Shown here: positions 51,176 to 62,700 of the stretch, piece after piece
How the letters are laid out: the number at the start of each line of letters is the position of its first letter
How positions within the stretch are numbered: the stretch's first letter is position 1
Source of the DNA: Enterovibrio sp045679545
GTDB lineage: Bacteria; Pseudomonadota; Gammaproteobacteria; Enterobacterales; Vibrionaceae
Assembly (NCBI RefSeq): GCF_045679545.1
Contig: NZ_CP166194.1
Coordinates: forward strand, 1,984,001-2,048,000
Length of the DNA stretch: 64,000 nt
Direction of reading: 5' to 3'
Notes under the pieces: model-generated
What the model was told of the DNA's origin: nothing
Databases searched by the model: none
Seen by the model: only the letters and a program-made list of their open reading frames with translations
Program-made: the position numbers and the translations under genes

Positions 51176-51196
51176 GTTACAGAGACTCTATGTAAC
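51176..51196. promoter_or_regulatory. 21-bp palindrome upstream of ptsG
   Basis: GTTACA-GAGACTCTA-TGTAAC, an imperfect palindrome with GTTACA and TGTAAC arms, about 100 bases before the ptsG ATG. A likely repressor operator, for example of a sugar-response regulator. A CRP-like half site (TGTGATCTATATTTGG on the minus strand) lies about 40 bases further upstream. Confidence 0.4.
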
Positions 51197-51478
51197 ATGA
51201 CATGGGTATTCAGAAACCAAATATAGATCACATCAGACTCAGGGGTAATAGCACTTTTGATACTATTTAAACCATTGATAAATATTAAATTAAATGAGAA
51301 TAGAGCACTTAACACTCAAATTATCTTATGCTGCGGAAACGAGGAAGGAACGTTATTTCATGTAACAAATTAACTGGTTATTTAGAAATGCCCGTTACAA
51401 TAAGGACTTACATAAAATTCAACAGCTTACGCACTGCAACACCTTACGCCTAAACACGCCTAACCCCGCGAAAACAGC

Positions 51479-51528
51479 CCCATTTCATGCCCCATTTAGA
51501 AAAAGTGTCCCATTTCATGCCCCATTTA
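51479..51528. repeat. 20-bp direct repeat, possible integration-site arm sequence
   Basis: CCCATTTCATGCCCCATTTA occurs at 51479-51498 and again at 51509-51528, a 30-base period, followed by TGCCCC. Such direct repeats of a CCCCATTT word are typical of arm-type integrase sites at the edge of islands. This marks the likely left border of the element. The matching repeat at the other end would lie outside the window. Confidence 0.5.
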
Positions 51529-51534
51529 TGCCCC

Positions 51535-51558
51535 AAAAAAAAGGCCCCAATCGGGACC
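51535..51558 (-). terminator. Terminator of the small 40-residue gene
   Basis: On the minus strand GGTCCC-GATT-GGGGCC (with a G-T pair) is followed by eight T, directly after the small gene's stop. Confidence 0.8.
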
Positions 51559-51681
51559 TCATAGCTTACCTATCACACCTGTAAGCACTTGCGATATCCA
51601 TACTCGCACATCTTCAGGAAGGTCCTCTTCCGCAGTCATTAAATCAATAACTACATCAAGTTCTAGAATTAGCGTTTCCAT
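51559..51681 (-). CDS. Small 40-residue acidic protein, unknown
   Basis: A 40-residue frame: METLILELDVVIDLMTAEED at the start, then LPEDVRVWISQV, ending GVIGKL. It is acidic and amphipathic-helical. A GGTGAG site precedes the ATG and an intrinsic terminator follows the stop exactly, which together support a real gene even though it is short. It lies at the border of the mobile element, divergent from the XRE gene at 51840. No family recognised; it could be a regulator or an inhibitor peptide. Confidence 0.5.
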   Translation of the reverse strand: METLILELDVVIDLMTAEEDLPEDVRVWISQVLTGVIGKL

Positions 51682-51839
51682 ATCTCACCGAGACAAAAAC
51701 AGATCGGGTATCTGATTGCATCAATTGCAGATTATCTTTGAAGGCGGACTATGATCTAGTTAAATCATCTGCACAATTCATAGTCAGAAAATGTGCCTAT
51801 ACTTAGAGAAAAGTAGCGAAAATAAGCCACTGGTGAAAA

Positions 51840-52160
51840 ATGTATAGCGAACTAGTCATAGCACTCAAAGAACGCCGCATTCGCTCTGGGGTCACAATTA
51901 AAGCACTCTCTGCCAAGAGCGGCATTAATTACCGAGCATTACGCGATGTTGAGCAACTAAAACGGGATCTTAAGATGGGCGAGTATCGCGCCATTATTAG
52001 AGCGCTCGGAATCACTGATCTGGACGTGTCATTAGACATGATGGGTGTAAATGATATGGATGAAGGTGAAGTGGTGGCGATACTCAGGCTGCTGTCACCA
52101 CAAGGTAGAAAGTTACTGATCGAGTTTATTGCCAGCGAATACAAAAAACCCGTCAACTGA
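51840..52160 (+). CDS. Phage-type XRE-like regulator
   Basis: 106 residues. A helix-turn-helix at about 8-62 (LKERRIRSGVTIKALSAKSG, INYRALRDVEQLKRDLKMGEYRAIIRALG), then an acidic linker and a helical tail (EGEVVAILRLLSPQGRKLLIEFIASEY). Such small HTH proteins act as repressors in prophages and plasmids. It is the first gene of the element on this strand. Its terminator overlaps the stop of an opposing small gene. Confidence 0.75.
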   Translation: MYSELVIALKERRIRSGVTIKALSAKSGINYRALRDVEQLKRDLKMGEYRAIIRALGITDLDVSLDMMGVNDMDEGEVVAILRLLSPQGRKLLIEFIASEYKKPVN

Positions 52161-52176
52161 CGGGCTTTCTTTTTTG
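52149..52176. terminator. Terminator shared by the XRE gene and an opposing small gene
   Basis: CCCGTC-AACT-GACGGG followed by CTTTCTTTTTT. It begins inside the final codons of the XRE gene. Confidence 0.85.
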
Positions 52177-52293
52177 AAGCGCTTTTTGTGCATCCCTTGC
52201 GACTTTCGTTACCCAGACCTTCGTTCCGTCTGACAGTCTTTCGTTACTCATCAACACGCGTGCGACGGCAACCTTGTCTTTCAATTGCTGCAA
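52153..52293 (-). CDS. Small basic 46-residue protein, unknown
   Basis: A 46-residue basic frame (QQLKDKVAVARVLMSNERL, then DGTKVWVTKVARDAQKALQ and KRKPVS) from a TTG at 52293 with a strong GGAGGAG site 7-8 bases upstream. An internal ATG at residue 15 is an alternative start. Its end overlaps the XRE stop by eight bases, tail to tail, inside the shared terminator. Basic and helical, it might be a DNA-binding or phage-type peptide. Unknown family. Confidence 0.45.
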   Translation of the reverse strand: MQQLKDKVAVARVLMSNERLSDGTKVWVTKVARDAQKALQKRKPVS

Positions 52294-52473
52294 GTGGAAC
52301 TCCTCCGACCTCTATCCTACATGGAAATGAGCATTCAAATAACAGTCCTTATTGCCCAAGAACGAAAATAGACCACCATACGAACCAAAGTGACAAACTT
52401 GGTTCGATGAGTCCCTGCCATAACATGACAATGCCGTTTAGGATAATGGTTACCACATCAATAAATTAACGTC

Positions 52474-52773
52474 ATGCATCCTACCGTTTCGCTGATCAGG
52501 AACACGCTGTCTTCTAGAAAGATAAGCTATAGCCAATTGGCTTGCAGTACAAACCTAGACCTGTCCATGCTTAAGCGCGTACTTTCTGGCCGTCAATCAA
52601 TGACGCTCGAAGTGAGGGACACCATACTTTCCCACCTTGGCATTTCAGAACCCGAAAGAAACAGCACTGACCCGAGCGTAACGGAGATTGCTCACCTCCT
52701 AAAAGACGTACCGCGTCATATTCGGATAACAATTACCGCATTGATCTACGATATAAAAAACCACACCAAGTAG
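52474..52773 (+). CDS. HTH DNA-binding protein (cro/C1-type)
   Basis: 99 residues. A helix-turn-helix at about 5-55 (RNTLSSRKISYSQLACSTNL, DLSMLKRVLSGRQ), then a short helical tail (HLLKDVPRHIRITITALIYD). Its shape fits an element-encoded repressor or copy-control regulator. It precedes parA by 74 bases, with several CACAC words between (52783-52830) that could be binding sites. Not closely matched to any named family. Confidence 0.7.
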   Translation: MHPTVSLIRNTLSSRKISYSQLACSTNLDLSMLKRVLSGRQSMTLEVRDTILSHLGISEPERNSTDPSVTEIAHLLKDVPRHIRITITALIYDIKNHTK

Positions 52774-52847
52774 CTCAGCCCCTTCCTAACCACCACACCC
52801 TATACAACACTCACACTATCCACACCCTGCACACCATAAGGATAGTC

Positions 52848-53498
52848 ATGAGTATCATCACCTTCTCCGGCACCAAAGGCGGAACAGGCAAAAGCAGTGG
52901 CGCGATCAATCTTGCTTACTATTGTCAGGTCATTCGTCAGTTAAAAACCGTGGTCGTCGATGCGGACGGACAAGGCAGCACAAGAAAGTTACTGCGTAAC
53001 AAACGCGAAGGGCTCACCGACATTATTTGCTTTGCGGTCCAGGGCAATTGTCGATCGGATATAAAACGCCTCGCTGAAAGTCACGATGTTGTGATCGTCG
53101 ATACAGGTGGCCACGCCAGTGACACACTTAACTTTGTGCTGTCCGTTGCCGATCTCTGCGCCATGCCATTCTCAATAGGCGCACTCGATACCGCAGAGGC
53201 AGAAACCATGAAAGGCGTGATTGATTTCGTCAGTGAATTTAATCCAGGCATAAAACCCATCAGCTATCTAAACCGCGTGCCGGTACTTCCTTCCATGGTG
53301 GGCTACGCCAACAACGCTGCAGATCGCTTGTCGTCTTCTTTCCCCGTCGCCCCTTGTCGTTTGGCCACAAGAGAAAAACCGTATTCTGAATTGGCAAACG
53401 GAAGAACGCTGTATGAACAAAGTGATCAGAGTGCGATAAAAGCACAAGAGGAATTCACGAATCTAGCGCAGCACTTACTTAACGAGGTAGGGTTATGA
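52848..53498 (+). CDS. ParA-like partition ATPase
   Basis: 216 residues, a small ParA. Deviant Walker A KGGTGKSSGAINLA at about 9-22, VVVDADGQGSTRK (switch I), VVIVDTGGHASDT (Walker B) near 85 and NRVPVLP near 140. Small ParAs of this length lack the N-terminal DNA-binding domain and move DNA by ATP-dependent nonspecific binding. The next gene overlaps its stop by four bases (ATGA), an operon with a likely ParB or RHH partner. It suggests that the element can be maintained as an extrachromosomal replicon or is derived from one. Confidence 0.9.
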   Translation: MSIITFSGTKGGTGKSSGAINLAYYCQVIRQLKTVVVDADGQGSTRKLLRNKREGLTDIICFAVQGNCRSDIKRLAESHDVVIVDTGGHASDTLNFVLSVADLCAMPFSIGALDTAEAETMKGVIDFVSEFNPGIKPISYLNRVPVLPSMVGYANNAADRLSSSFPVAPCRLATREKPYSELANGRTLYEQSDQSAIKAQEEFTNLAQHLLNEVGL

Positions 53499-53758
53499 GT
53501 GAAGATAAAGACATAGCATCAGCACTGTCTCACTCCCCCATGAAAAGCAAGCGATTCAGTGACATACCTAAAGACGTCGTGAGTCGGTATCAGTTTTTGT
53601 TGTACCCCAAAGAGAACCAACTCATAGAAACCATTCGAGCCAGCGTGTCGCCTTCTGCGTCACGTTCTGAAGCAGTCAGAGCGGCAGTGAAAGCATTCAA
53701 TAGGCTACCCAAAGAAGAACAACAGGCACTGATTAAACAGGAAATGAAACAGGAATAA
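53495..53758 (+). CDS. Small ParB/RHH-like partner of ParA
   Basis: 87 residues. A basic, helical protein with RYQFLLYPKENQLIETIRASV and SASRSEAVRAAVKAFNRLPK in its second half, a pattern of ribbon-helix-helix partition proteins. The ATG overlaps the parA stop (ATGA), so translation is coupled. It should bind a centromere site, perhaps in the CACAC-rich stretch upstream of parA, and stimulate ParA. Confidence 0.7.
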   Translation: MSEDKDIASALSHSPMKSKRFSDIPKDVVSRYQFLLYPKENQLIETIRASVSPSASRSEAVRAAVKAFNRLPKEEQQALIKQEMKQE

Positions 53759-53780
53759 GGGCGCAATGCGCCCTTATTCC
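53752..53780. terminator. Palindrome between the partition genes and the giant gene
   Basis: A 14-base arm pair (GGAATAAGGGCGCA and its inverse) around one base, between convergent genes. It has no T-run on the plus strand. Probably a bidirectional terminator or stabiliser. Confidence 0.6.
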
Positions 53781-53787
53781 CTAAGCC

Positions 53788-56700
53788 TTACCAACCAATT
53801 TGGTCATTCAGGTGTCGTAAATTCTTATTCACGTTTACCCCTTTTTGGTTCTGTTCGCTGTAGCGTCGGCGAGTCTTAATGGATTGGCGAATGTCTTTTG
53901 CATCAATCGCCACGCGAGGATTGGTGCGGTTAAATTTCCCAATTTGCTTTTGGGTTTCCAATAGTAACGCCGTGTCGCCTTGCTTCACCGCCAACCAATA
54001 CGCGGTCATCAAGTCACGACGGCGATCAGTAATATGCTTTTCATACCCCTTAATGCCATTGTTGATTTCATACTGCTTCATCAACTCATGATCAGACAGG
54101 CCCATGCCCTGCGCCAGAAGTTGGTACCAAGCAAACTCATCCGCTTCCTTGTAGGCATCACCGCGATAATTTAATGCACCTTCATCGCCATAGCGCATAG
54201 CCTTGAGCGGGTCACGCGCAAACTTCGGCAAGATTTTCTCAATGCCACGTTGGTATTCACCCTGCGCAATATCTTGCGTGCCACGGATAGCGCCAACAAC
54301 AACCCCGCCTAGCACTGGCCCCGCCACTTGTTGTGCGTAGTGGGTCCACAAATCTTGCCCTTCTAAGTCGCGGTTTGCGTCTCGGATCCAAAGCCCATCG
54401 AGTGAGATACGCGGCGACAGGCCAGCACCACCCGCGCCATAAAGCACCAGACTTGCCATGTCATCACCCATCGCATCTGCTAGGTAGCTCTTAAACTCCA
54501 CCTCCGCATCATACGGCTCATCCTCATCACCAAAGGCAGATTGCAAGGCATTCGCGATAGCGTAAAGCGTACCAAGAGGAAGCGCACTTGCCCCGCCGAG
54601 CAACGCCGTCACGCCCATGGTACCCACGAGCTGCTTACGCGCTTCGGCTTTTTCTTCTTTCGACGCACCTTTAAACCCGATATAGAGGTTGCGCAACAAG
54701 TAATACGACATGTTCTGGGAATACTGCTTAAACTGCGTGATCACCTTCATGGTCGGGGATTGCATGTAACGAGCACGGTTCACGTTGGTGTAATCAAAGT
54801 GCGCGTCCCACGTAATATCCGCCGCCGCTTTTACTGCCGCCTCATGGCTCATGCCCTTTTCACGCGCAAGGCGATACCCCGCGATCACCGTGGTTTCACG
54901 GTTGAATACTTCGGCCTTATGGAACAAGGCGCTAACCATGTTCATGCCTTTTTCATAGGTTTCGTTGTACTGCCAGTTCTCCGCTTCTGCCATGCCCGCT
55001 AAGTCGTGCGCATTGGTAGAGTCCAACAAGCCCATATCATGCCACTGCTGATATGCATCCTTCTCGTCATAGTTGCGCAACTTAGATTGAATGCTGCCCT
55101 TACCCGCAATGAACTCCTTCATGGTACCGGTCAAGGCACTGGCCGCTTTCGTGGTACCGAACTTACTCGCCAGAATAGGCAAGGCAACCACAAAGTTTTG
55201 GGTGGTGTTGATCGCCGCCGCCGCAGGTGAAACGCCCAGCATCCACAAGAAACCAATAGAGGTAATGGTCTGTGCCGCCTTAGAGTGCGTTGGGTTCATT
55301 ACCCACTCATGGCGCTTCATCAGTTCTTCCGCATAGCGGCCCGCCTGGTTATTGCCCGACACTTCCGCCGCTTTTTTCGCTTCGCTTGCCTGCTTGGTCA
55401 ACTCGTCCGCATATTCCATACGCGCCAACTGATACGCGCCTTTCATCATGTTAGAGGCCATCGCTCGCAGCGCGTCATTACTCCAGCCTTTCACCTTCTT
55501 GCGGTGAATGAATTGCTTTCGCATCGAGCGAGAAGGCAGTGCTTGCAAGTACATCTGATAAATCGAGTCCTTGATCTCCTCTTTTTTCAAATCATTCAGC
55601 GTGGTGTCATCAATCTTGTGCATCAAGTCAGTGACAAAAGAAAGGCTGGCACCATTAATTGCAGGGTTACCCTCCATCTTATAACCCGTTGATACAGAAA
55701 AGCCCTGCTTACGCAAATGCTCGGCTGTCGCCTGCTGCTCTTTTTCCTTTTCGAACATCATGTATCGCTGCTCGCCGTTTTCGTCCACCGCAGACAGCCA
55801 GTAGTCACCGAAACGCGTCAACGGGAAGTAAGGCGCATTCACTTCTTGAAGTTCAAACAGGGTGCGTAATTCTGCAATACGCTTTTTCTTCACACGCCCG
55901 TCAATGTCAGCACTTTGGATCTGCTGCTCGAGTAACTGGCGATAGTCATCGTGACGACGCTTATAGTTGTCACGCATCGAACGGTAATAGACCTTCGCCT
56001 GCTCTGGCAACTTGTCATATTCCGCTTTCAGTTCAGCGTGTTTCGCTTTTCGTTGAGGCTCATTGATCAAGTCTTTGCGCAATTGGCGCATTTCATCCAT
56101 CTGTGCCTTGGTTTTATGGCTCCCTTCGTTCACGTTCTCCAAGTATTCAATGCGGCGAGTAATCGCATCTTCCGCCGAGACGAACGCCTTATCAGGGTCC
56201 ACGCCTTCTACCGTGGCATCGTGCGCCATCTCAAACACTTTATCGGCTGCGTCCTGATTTTTACCCGCCCACTTGCGCAGGTCTTGCGCAATCTCGGCAG
56301 ACTCAAACGCCATCTGATTACGTCGCGTCAACATACGGTGCACCGTATCAACGTAGGTTTTCACCATTGGCAGAGTATCTTTCGATAAATCAGAAAGCTG
56401 GCGCAGCGATACCGCGCCCAAGCCCAACTTGCCACCTAACACCCCTTTCACCGCTAGGCTGGCCGCACTGAGCGCGGATTTAAACCGCGTTTGCGCCGTG
56501 TCTCCTTTGCCGACTTGTTGAATCGCCTGATCAAAGGTCATGTTTTGGGTTTTAGAAAACTTCGCCTTAGACAGCTTAGAGCGAGACAATTTAGAACCAC
56601 CGCCAGGCGGCGTCGTTTCAGGGTCCCAATGGTTCACCGATTTCATGCGATCAACCAAGGTCTGAACAATGTTGTTCATTTCCGCACGTGTCATGTCGCT

Positions 56701-59700
56701 CGGTTTCATCAAGCCCACTCTACGCAGAGCATGGGCGATAGCCTCAACCACACGATCCCACCATTGTTGAATGGCATTACGCTCCATTTCCGCCGCGTGC
56801 GCCAAGACTTCTTCTACTTGCGTGACCGCATCTTGATCCGCGTAGCTCGACAACACCTGATCCCAAAGTGGTTTAAGGCTTTTCGATTGGCGCCCACTGA
56901 ACACACGCTCAAGAATTTTTTGATACTCACTATCACCCACAACAGACTTCAAGCCGTGGTGAACAACCACTTCATGGCGCAGCTTCTGACGTAGCGCCTT
57001 CATGTCAGGAATATTGTCAGCCACCACAACCACTGACGCACTGCGCTCATGGTAGAACGCATGGATCGTCGCATCAGGGAAAGACTCACCCAGCATCTGC
57101 TCCGCTTCCGCTTGCGTCTTCACCACACGCACTTTCACGCCGCCGCCGCCCCGGTACTCTTTCAGCCACTGCTTAACACCAAGCTCGGCTTGTTTAAGCG
57201 GCATACCCTTCACGTTGTTTGCGCCTTGGGTGATCGCTTCGCGTGAGAACTTAATGCCCTCTTTGCTAAACCCTGCCACCGCCTTCCCCGACGAACGGGC
57301 AAAATCCTTCACCTGTTCATTGTTGCGTAGCCCGAGCGGGTTAATCGCGTCCATTGCCTTAATAAGCGTCAGGAGTTTGGATTGTGGTACCGACACATGC
57401 AAAAGTCCGCCGCCTTTCACCGCCTGCTCGCCAATCACCTTCTCTATTGCAGGGTTGCCCCAGTAGCGCTTACCTTTGGCAACAGACTTCGGCATCGAGA
57501 TTTTGTAATCACCGTCGTATGAACGATAAACCTTCACGTCACCATCCGCAGTGGAAAGGCCCATGCTCGCATACGGACCATCTGTTTGTTGCAGCCAATC
57601 AACCATTTGCTTAGGCGTTGCGTCGGCTTTCTCCTTGATGTTTTCGTCCGCTTTAAAGTTCTGCGGCAACAACATGCCCTGAATCACGCGACCATCGCTG
57701 GTCGTAAACGGGACAATGCGCCCCTTCTTATCGGTACGCGTTTGCGCTTCAACCAAGTTACCCGTCATGATGTATCGCGTTTCTCGTCCTGGCTCTTTCG
57801 CCTTGCGGTCAAACAGCATCTTCATGCTGTGCGCGTTAGTCATGCTTCGCGTGAGTGCCCCTTCTTCTGCCTGCTTCAAGTTAAGAGGAATGGAGCGTGC
57901 GCGGTTAGCCACCACCACCTTGATCTTGAACTTGGAAGGGGAAAGCGGGTTGCCGTTGGAATGAGTGTGAGACACATCAGAGATCACACCACTTACCGTA
58001 GTGTCCGCATCAAGCTTCACATTTACAAACGCCCCATGCGCATACATGCCTCCGGGCTGGAATAAGGCCTTAACTTCATTCAATCGAGATTGATAACCAC
58101 GAATGGCTTGATCGAGATTTCCAACCTCCTCAACCAATGCATCAACCTTCTTGCCGTCCTTGCGCTTACTTTCCAGATCGGCTTTCGTGCTGTCACGTCT
58201 CTTGGTCAGACCTTCGACATAACGCGTATCACGGCTAATTGCTGACGCCATCGCATCAAAACTCGCTTGGCTAGACGCACCAACAAGCTCTTGCGCCTCC
58301 GCCCAATCTGGCGCTTTGCCGTTCGCCTTCGCATCCACCTTGGTCAAATACACAGGCTCGCTAAACACACCGCGCTTTGGTTGCTTCTTAGAAAGCATTT
58401 TTTGCGCCAGTGGCTTCGCGTCCAGATCCAACTCCGTCATATTGAGTTCGTTTTGTCCGGTCGCATCTAGGTACTCAATCAAGTCGCGGTAGGCCGCTTC
58501 AAGGTCCTCAAGCACCGACTGCTGAATATCAACAGGCAATACCGCCAACTTGCCTAAGAAGTACGAGGCGCGATCATCAAAAGGGAGATCCGTGAGTTTC
58601 TTGCTGTAGCGGTTTAACATCTCAAAGTTAGCCGCCACATACTCGCCCACCACCTCATCACCGTACATGTTCAGCAAATCAATCGACTCAACGCTAGTTG
58701 CCGATTCCGTATTGCCTGACGTGTTTGCATTTAAGCCCGTCATCTTACGGGCCAGCACCGCCGCTGGGCGCTTTTCGCTTGGCAAGTCCAGCCACGCAAT
58801 GTCATACGTCGGTTTATGAATTTGCCCGGTACGGTTAACGCGCCCCAGCATTTGCATGAAGGTGTCAATGTTTAGCGAAGGCTGCGCCACAATCATATGG
58901 CGAGGGTCCGTATTACCATAGTCAGCACGAGCGTGAAGCGACAAGCCCGTCGAACCAGCTTGGTTCAAGATCAACACATCCAACTCGCCATTGTTGAACT
59001 TGTCCACCGTGCCGCGTCGGTCGCTCACTTCTGCCGCGCTTCGGCTCACAATTCGCATTCCATCACCTTCATCAACCATCAGGCTACGTCCGGTAATTTC
59101 CGCCACGGTTTTACCCGCCTTTTCAATTTCATGGCGAATCGCATCTATTGGTGAAGCGGGAATGCCGTCTGCACCCAGCGAGTCGATAGCCTCTATCGCA
59201 CGGTTGTAGTGATACTGCACCAAGGGATCAGTGATCTCATCAATCGACAAATACACTTTTTCAGATTTCTTTTCGCCAGGTTCTTTAATGCCGTAATACA
59301 ACACACCATCAAGCACGTTCTTCAACAGCTCGCCATACGTTAGGCCATTCGCCTGATCGCCAACATGGAAACCGTTTCTATCCATAAAGCGTTCTAATGC
59401 CGCTTGCATGGTGTTTTCCAGCGCAATGACAGGGCGCTTACCTTCACCAATGGCTTTCAGTGCCAACGACGCGATCTCTTTCGCTTTTAAGCCCAGCGTC
59501 ATCTGCGAAATATAGTTGTGCACCACAGAGCTAAACTCTGTCACTTTAGGTTTGCCGTCTGCTTTGTTACCGCGCACCACCACATCAAGGCCACGTTCTT
59601 CTTGAATTTCTTGCGCCATATCTTTTTCAATATAACGACGGAAGGCAGAAGACATATCTTGAATGGCGCGAAGCGCCTCGGCAGAGCGGTCGTAGGTTTC

Positions 59701-62700
59701 TTTGGTCCCGCCCGTCTTATCCGTAATGACATGGTTGTTGATCTTAATGCCATCAAAGGAGCGTTCACGGCGTAGCATCTGCCCCGCTTCCGCCAGCTTG
59801 CCCGCAATGTAAGTCTGCATCCCCAAGCCACCCTGCTCGACGGCAGAAATCAATTGGCTGCGGTTATCCGTTGCAAGGCCCAAGTCGGTACGCATATACA
59901 ACGACATGTTTTCAGGGCGCTTCGCATACGTTGCAGACAAATACGCCACACCGTGTGCCACTTCTGAAATGTGTTGGAATGCTTTGCCTAACTTAGAATC
60001 AGAACCCGCCGCAGAGTGGGATTCATCCAGCACGAACACCGCATTTTTCGCCAGGTCGTCAAGCAAGCGTCGTTTATTGCCTGTGTTATCACTTGAGATT
60101 TGCGAGTAGGTCAGAAATAGTGCCGAGTGGCCATCAGGCAGTTCACCGCTGCTGAGCTCGTTAATTAAGCGACTTCGTTCTTTGTCGGAGTAGTTAAATA
60201 ACTTCGCATTGCCTTTTTTCACAAACCCCTTGTCTTGGTTCATGATCAACGGCGTAAAGTCCTCAACACCAATGTCAGCCAAGTCGTCGTACATATCCGT
60301 GAACAGGTTAGGCTTTTGCGTCACAAAGACCGGGATCTTTCCTTTTTGCATGGCATAGCGGATCACGCCTGCCGCCTGACGGCCTTTACCCACACCCGTC
60401 TGATCACCAATCACAATCGCACGGCCATTTTCAATGGCATCAACAGCCAATGCTACCGCATCGGTTTGCAGGCCCATGAATGCACGGTGAAGGGATTCCG
60501 CATCCGAGTAACCTAATCGGTCCATCACGAAACTATCAACGCTACCATGGCGGCGTTGAATGTCAGCGAGTGCCGATTGGGTGTAAGACGCCATATTGGT
60601 CGGCGTGAGTACGCCTTCATTAAAGCCGTTTGAAGCGGTCTTGTAGTAAGACTGAAATTCATTTGCCCGTTCAACTTTTGCATCAATCTGAACGGGGCCA
60701 GCCTTGGTGGTGCGGGTCGGTTCGGCGCTTAACTCTCGAACAGGTTCAACGTCAGGGCGTCGGTTGCCTTTAGATTGGTCATCAGATCGTGAATTTTCAG
60801 ATCCGGGTGCGTCACGGTTTCCTGTTTCGGCCAATCCAGCGTCTCTAACATCAGGCTGAGACCTGAAACCTGCGCCAGCGTCGTCGCCATTTCGTAGCTG
60901 TCTAACGTTGTCCCCAGCTGATCCGCCATCGCTGTCATTTCCTCGCCCGGCAGTTCGCTGATCTCGTCTTCCAGAAAGCTCACTAGGCTTTCCTTGGCGT
61001 GATACATCGTCGGCTTTTGGCTCTCTCTGAGCTTTAACATCAGAAACGCTTTGGCTGTATCGCTGATATTCTCGCCCTGTGGTATCCACCAAACCTTTTT
61101 CATTGAAGTCGTCATAGAGCTCATCCCAAGTTGATACACGCTTAACTTTACCTTTTACCGGGGCATGTTTGCCAGTCCCTGACGTTGCGCGACCATGCAC
61201 AACAATCATTTGAATTGGCCATGCCGCACCCTGACCTTTGTATAGCTTACCGTCAATCTCAACGTGGTGAACAACATTGTGATTGCGATAGAGCCAGTTC
61301 AGGAACACTTTGTTATTGCCAGTGTAATCCCCCGCCTCTTTTGGCGCACCAAGAATCAAGGTTGCTTTACCGTCAACCTTCATCGCATCCAGCGCTTGCT
61401 TGGCGATCAGGTGATCAATTTCCCCAAACTTATAATCGTTACCGAGCGCATCCGTAAACACATGCTTAATAGGCTTGCGGTTCGCATCGCGTAACGTCCC
61501 AAAAGGCGGGTTGGTGATCACCGCGTCAACCGGCTCAGACACAATGCCTTCAAAGGCGTTGCGTGTAGCATCTTGTACCGTGGTTTCAAATCCGGTCCAT
61601 GCCAATGCCTCAGCGCGTACAGGGTCCAGTTCATTTGCAAAGGTATTCGCTGGGTTGGCCAGCATCAACAATAAGCCGTTACCTGCAGTCGGCTCGTACA
61701 CTATCGTGTTCTTGTCCACACCTGCCGCAAGGTTGGCAAGGTAAGACATAGGTGCAGGTGTGCTGTATGCCTGAAAGTCGCTCGATTTCGCAGTACGAAC
61801 ATCAAGGTTAGGCTGACGCTCGTAGTCATCCTTTAGTTGGCGGAACACCTCTTTCACCATCAACGGATTGTTTTGTTCAGCCAGTATCTTCGTAGCTTTG
61901 CTGCGTCGCTTCACCACCGCCACGGTCTCATACGCTTCTTGGACCTTCTTCAATAACAACGGGTCCACATCTTTGGCACTAGGCAGACCAAACAGGGTTT
62001 TCGCCAGATCTTTAAGCGAATTATTATTGCTAGGGTTATAGCCTGCTTTTACCCGTTTCTTGATCGCATTCAATAAACCGATTTGCGTTGTCACATCGCC
62101 GTCAGTGTCAGGCGTCGATTCATACGCCGTGGGTGCAGGCTCATTTGTTTCTACTGGTTCTGCGTTCGGCTTTTCCTCTTGCTGACCTTCCGCCTTCACC
62201 TCACGCTCAAAATCAGCAATGCCTTTATGCCCTTGCGCTTTCAGCGTCTCGTCCAGCTCCTTCGCAGTAAAGCCGCCTTGGGTTTTATAGGCAGCGCGTA
62301 CCCCCGTCAGCTTTTTACCGCCGTTGGCTTTCAGTACATCGCGGATCACCGCCTTGGCCTTGTCCACCATATCTGCATCTTGTGTAGGTGCGGCATCATC
62401 CACACCCTGTGTAAGTTGTGCAGGTTCAGCATCAGCAACAGGCTCAACACCCTGCGCACCTTCCGCTTGTTGTGTGTTATCCGCTTGCTGCGCATCATCC
62501 ACACCTTGCGTATCTTGCACATCTGGTGTCTTTGGCTGGAAACGTGGCGTGAAGTCTTTCAGCTTCTTGGTGCGGTTAGCCTTGGCTTCGTCCATCATCA
62601 AGCGAAGACGAGACTGTACAAAGTCTTGCGCCTTATTCAGATCAGCCCTTGCCGCCGCTTGCTCTTGCTTCGGCAAGCCAGAAATAATTTGCTCACCTCG

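Noticed and set aside
60729..61139. A minus-strand frame of 136 codons in another register of the giant gene
   Set aside because: It lies in the charged linker between the methylase and helicase domains and has no ribosome site. The main frame continues without a break through this region, so no frameshift is needed.
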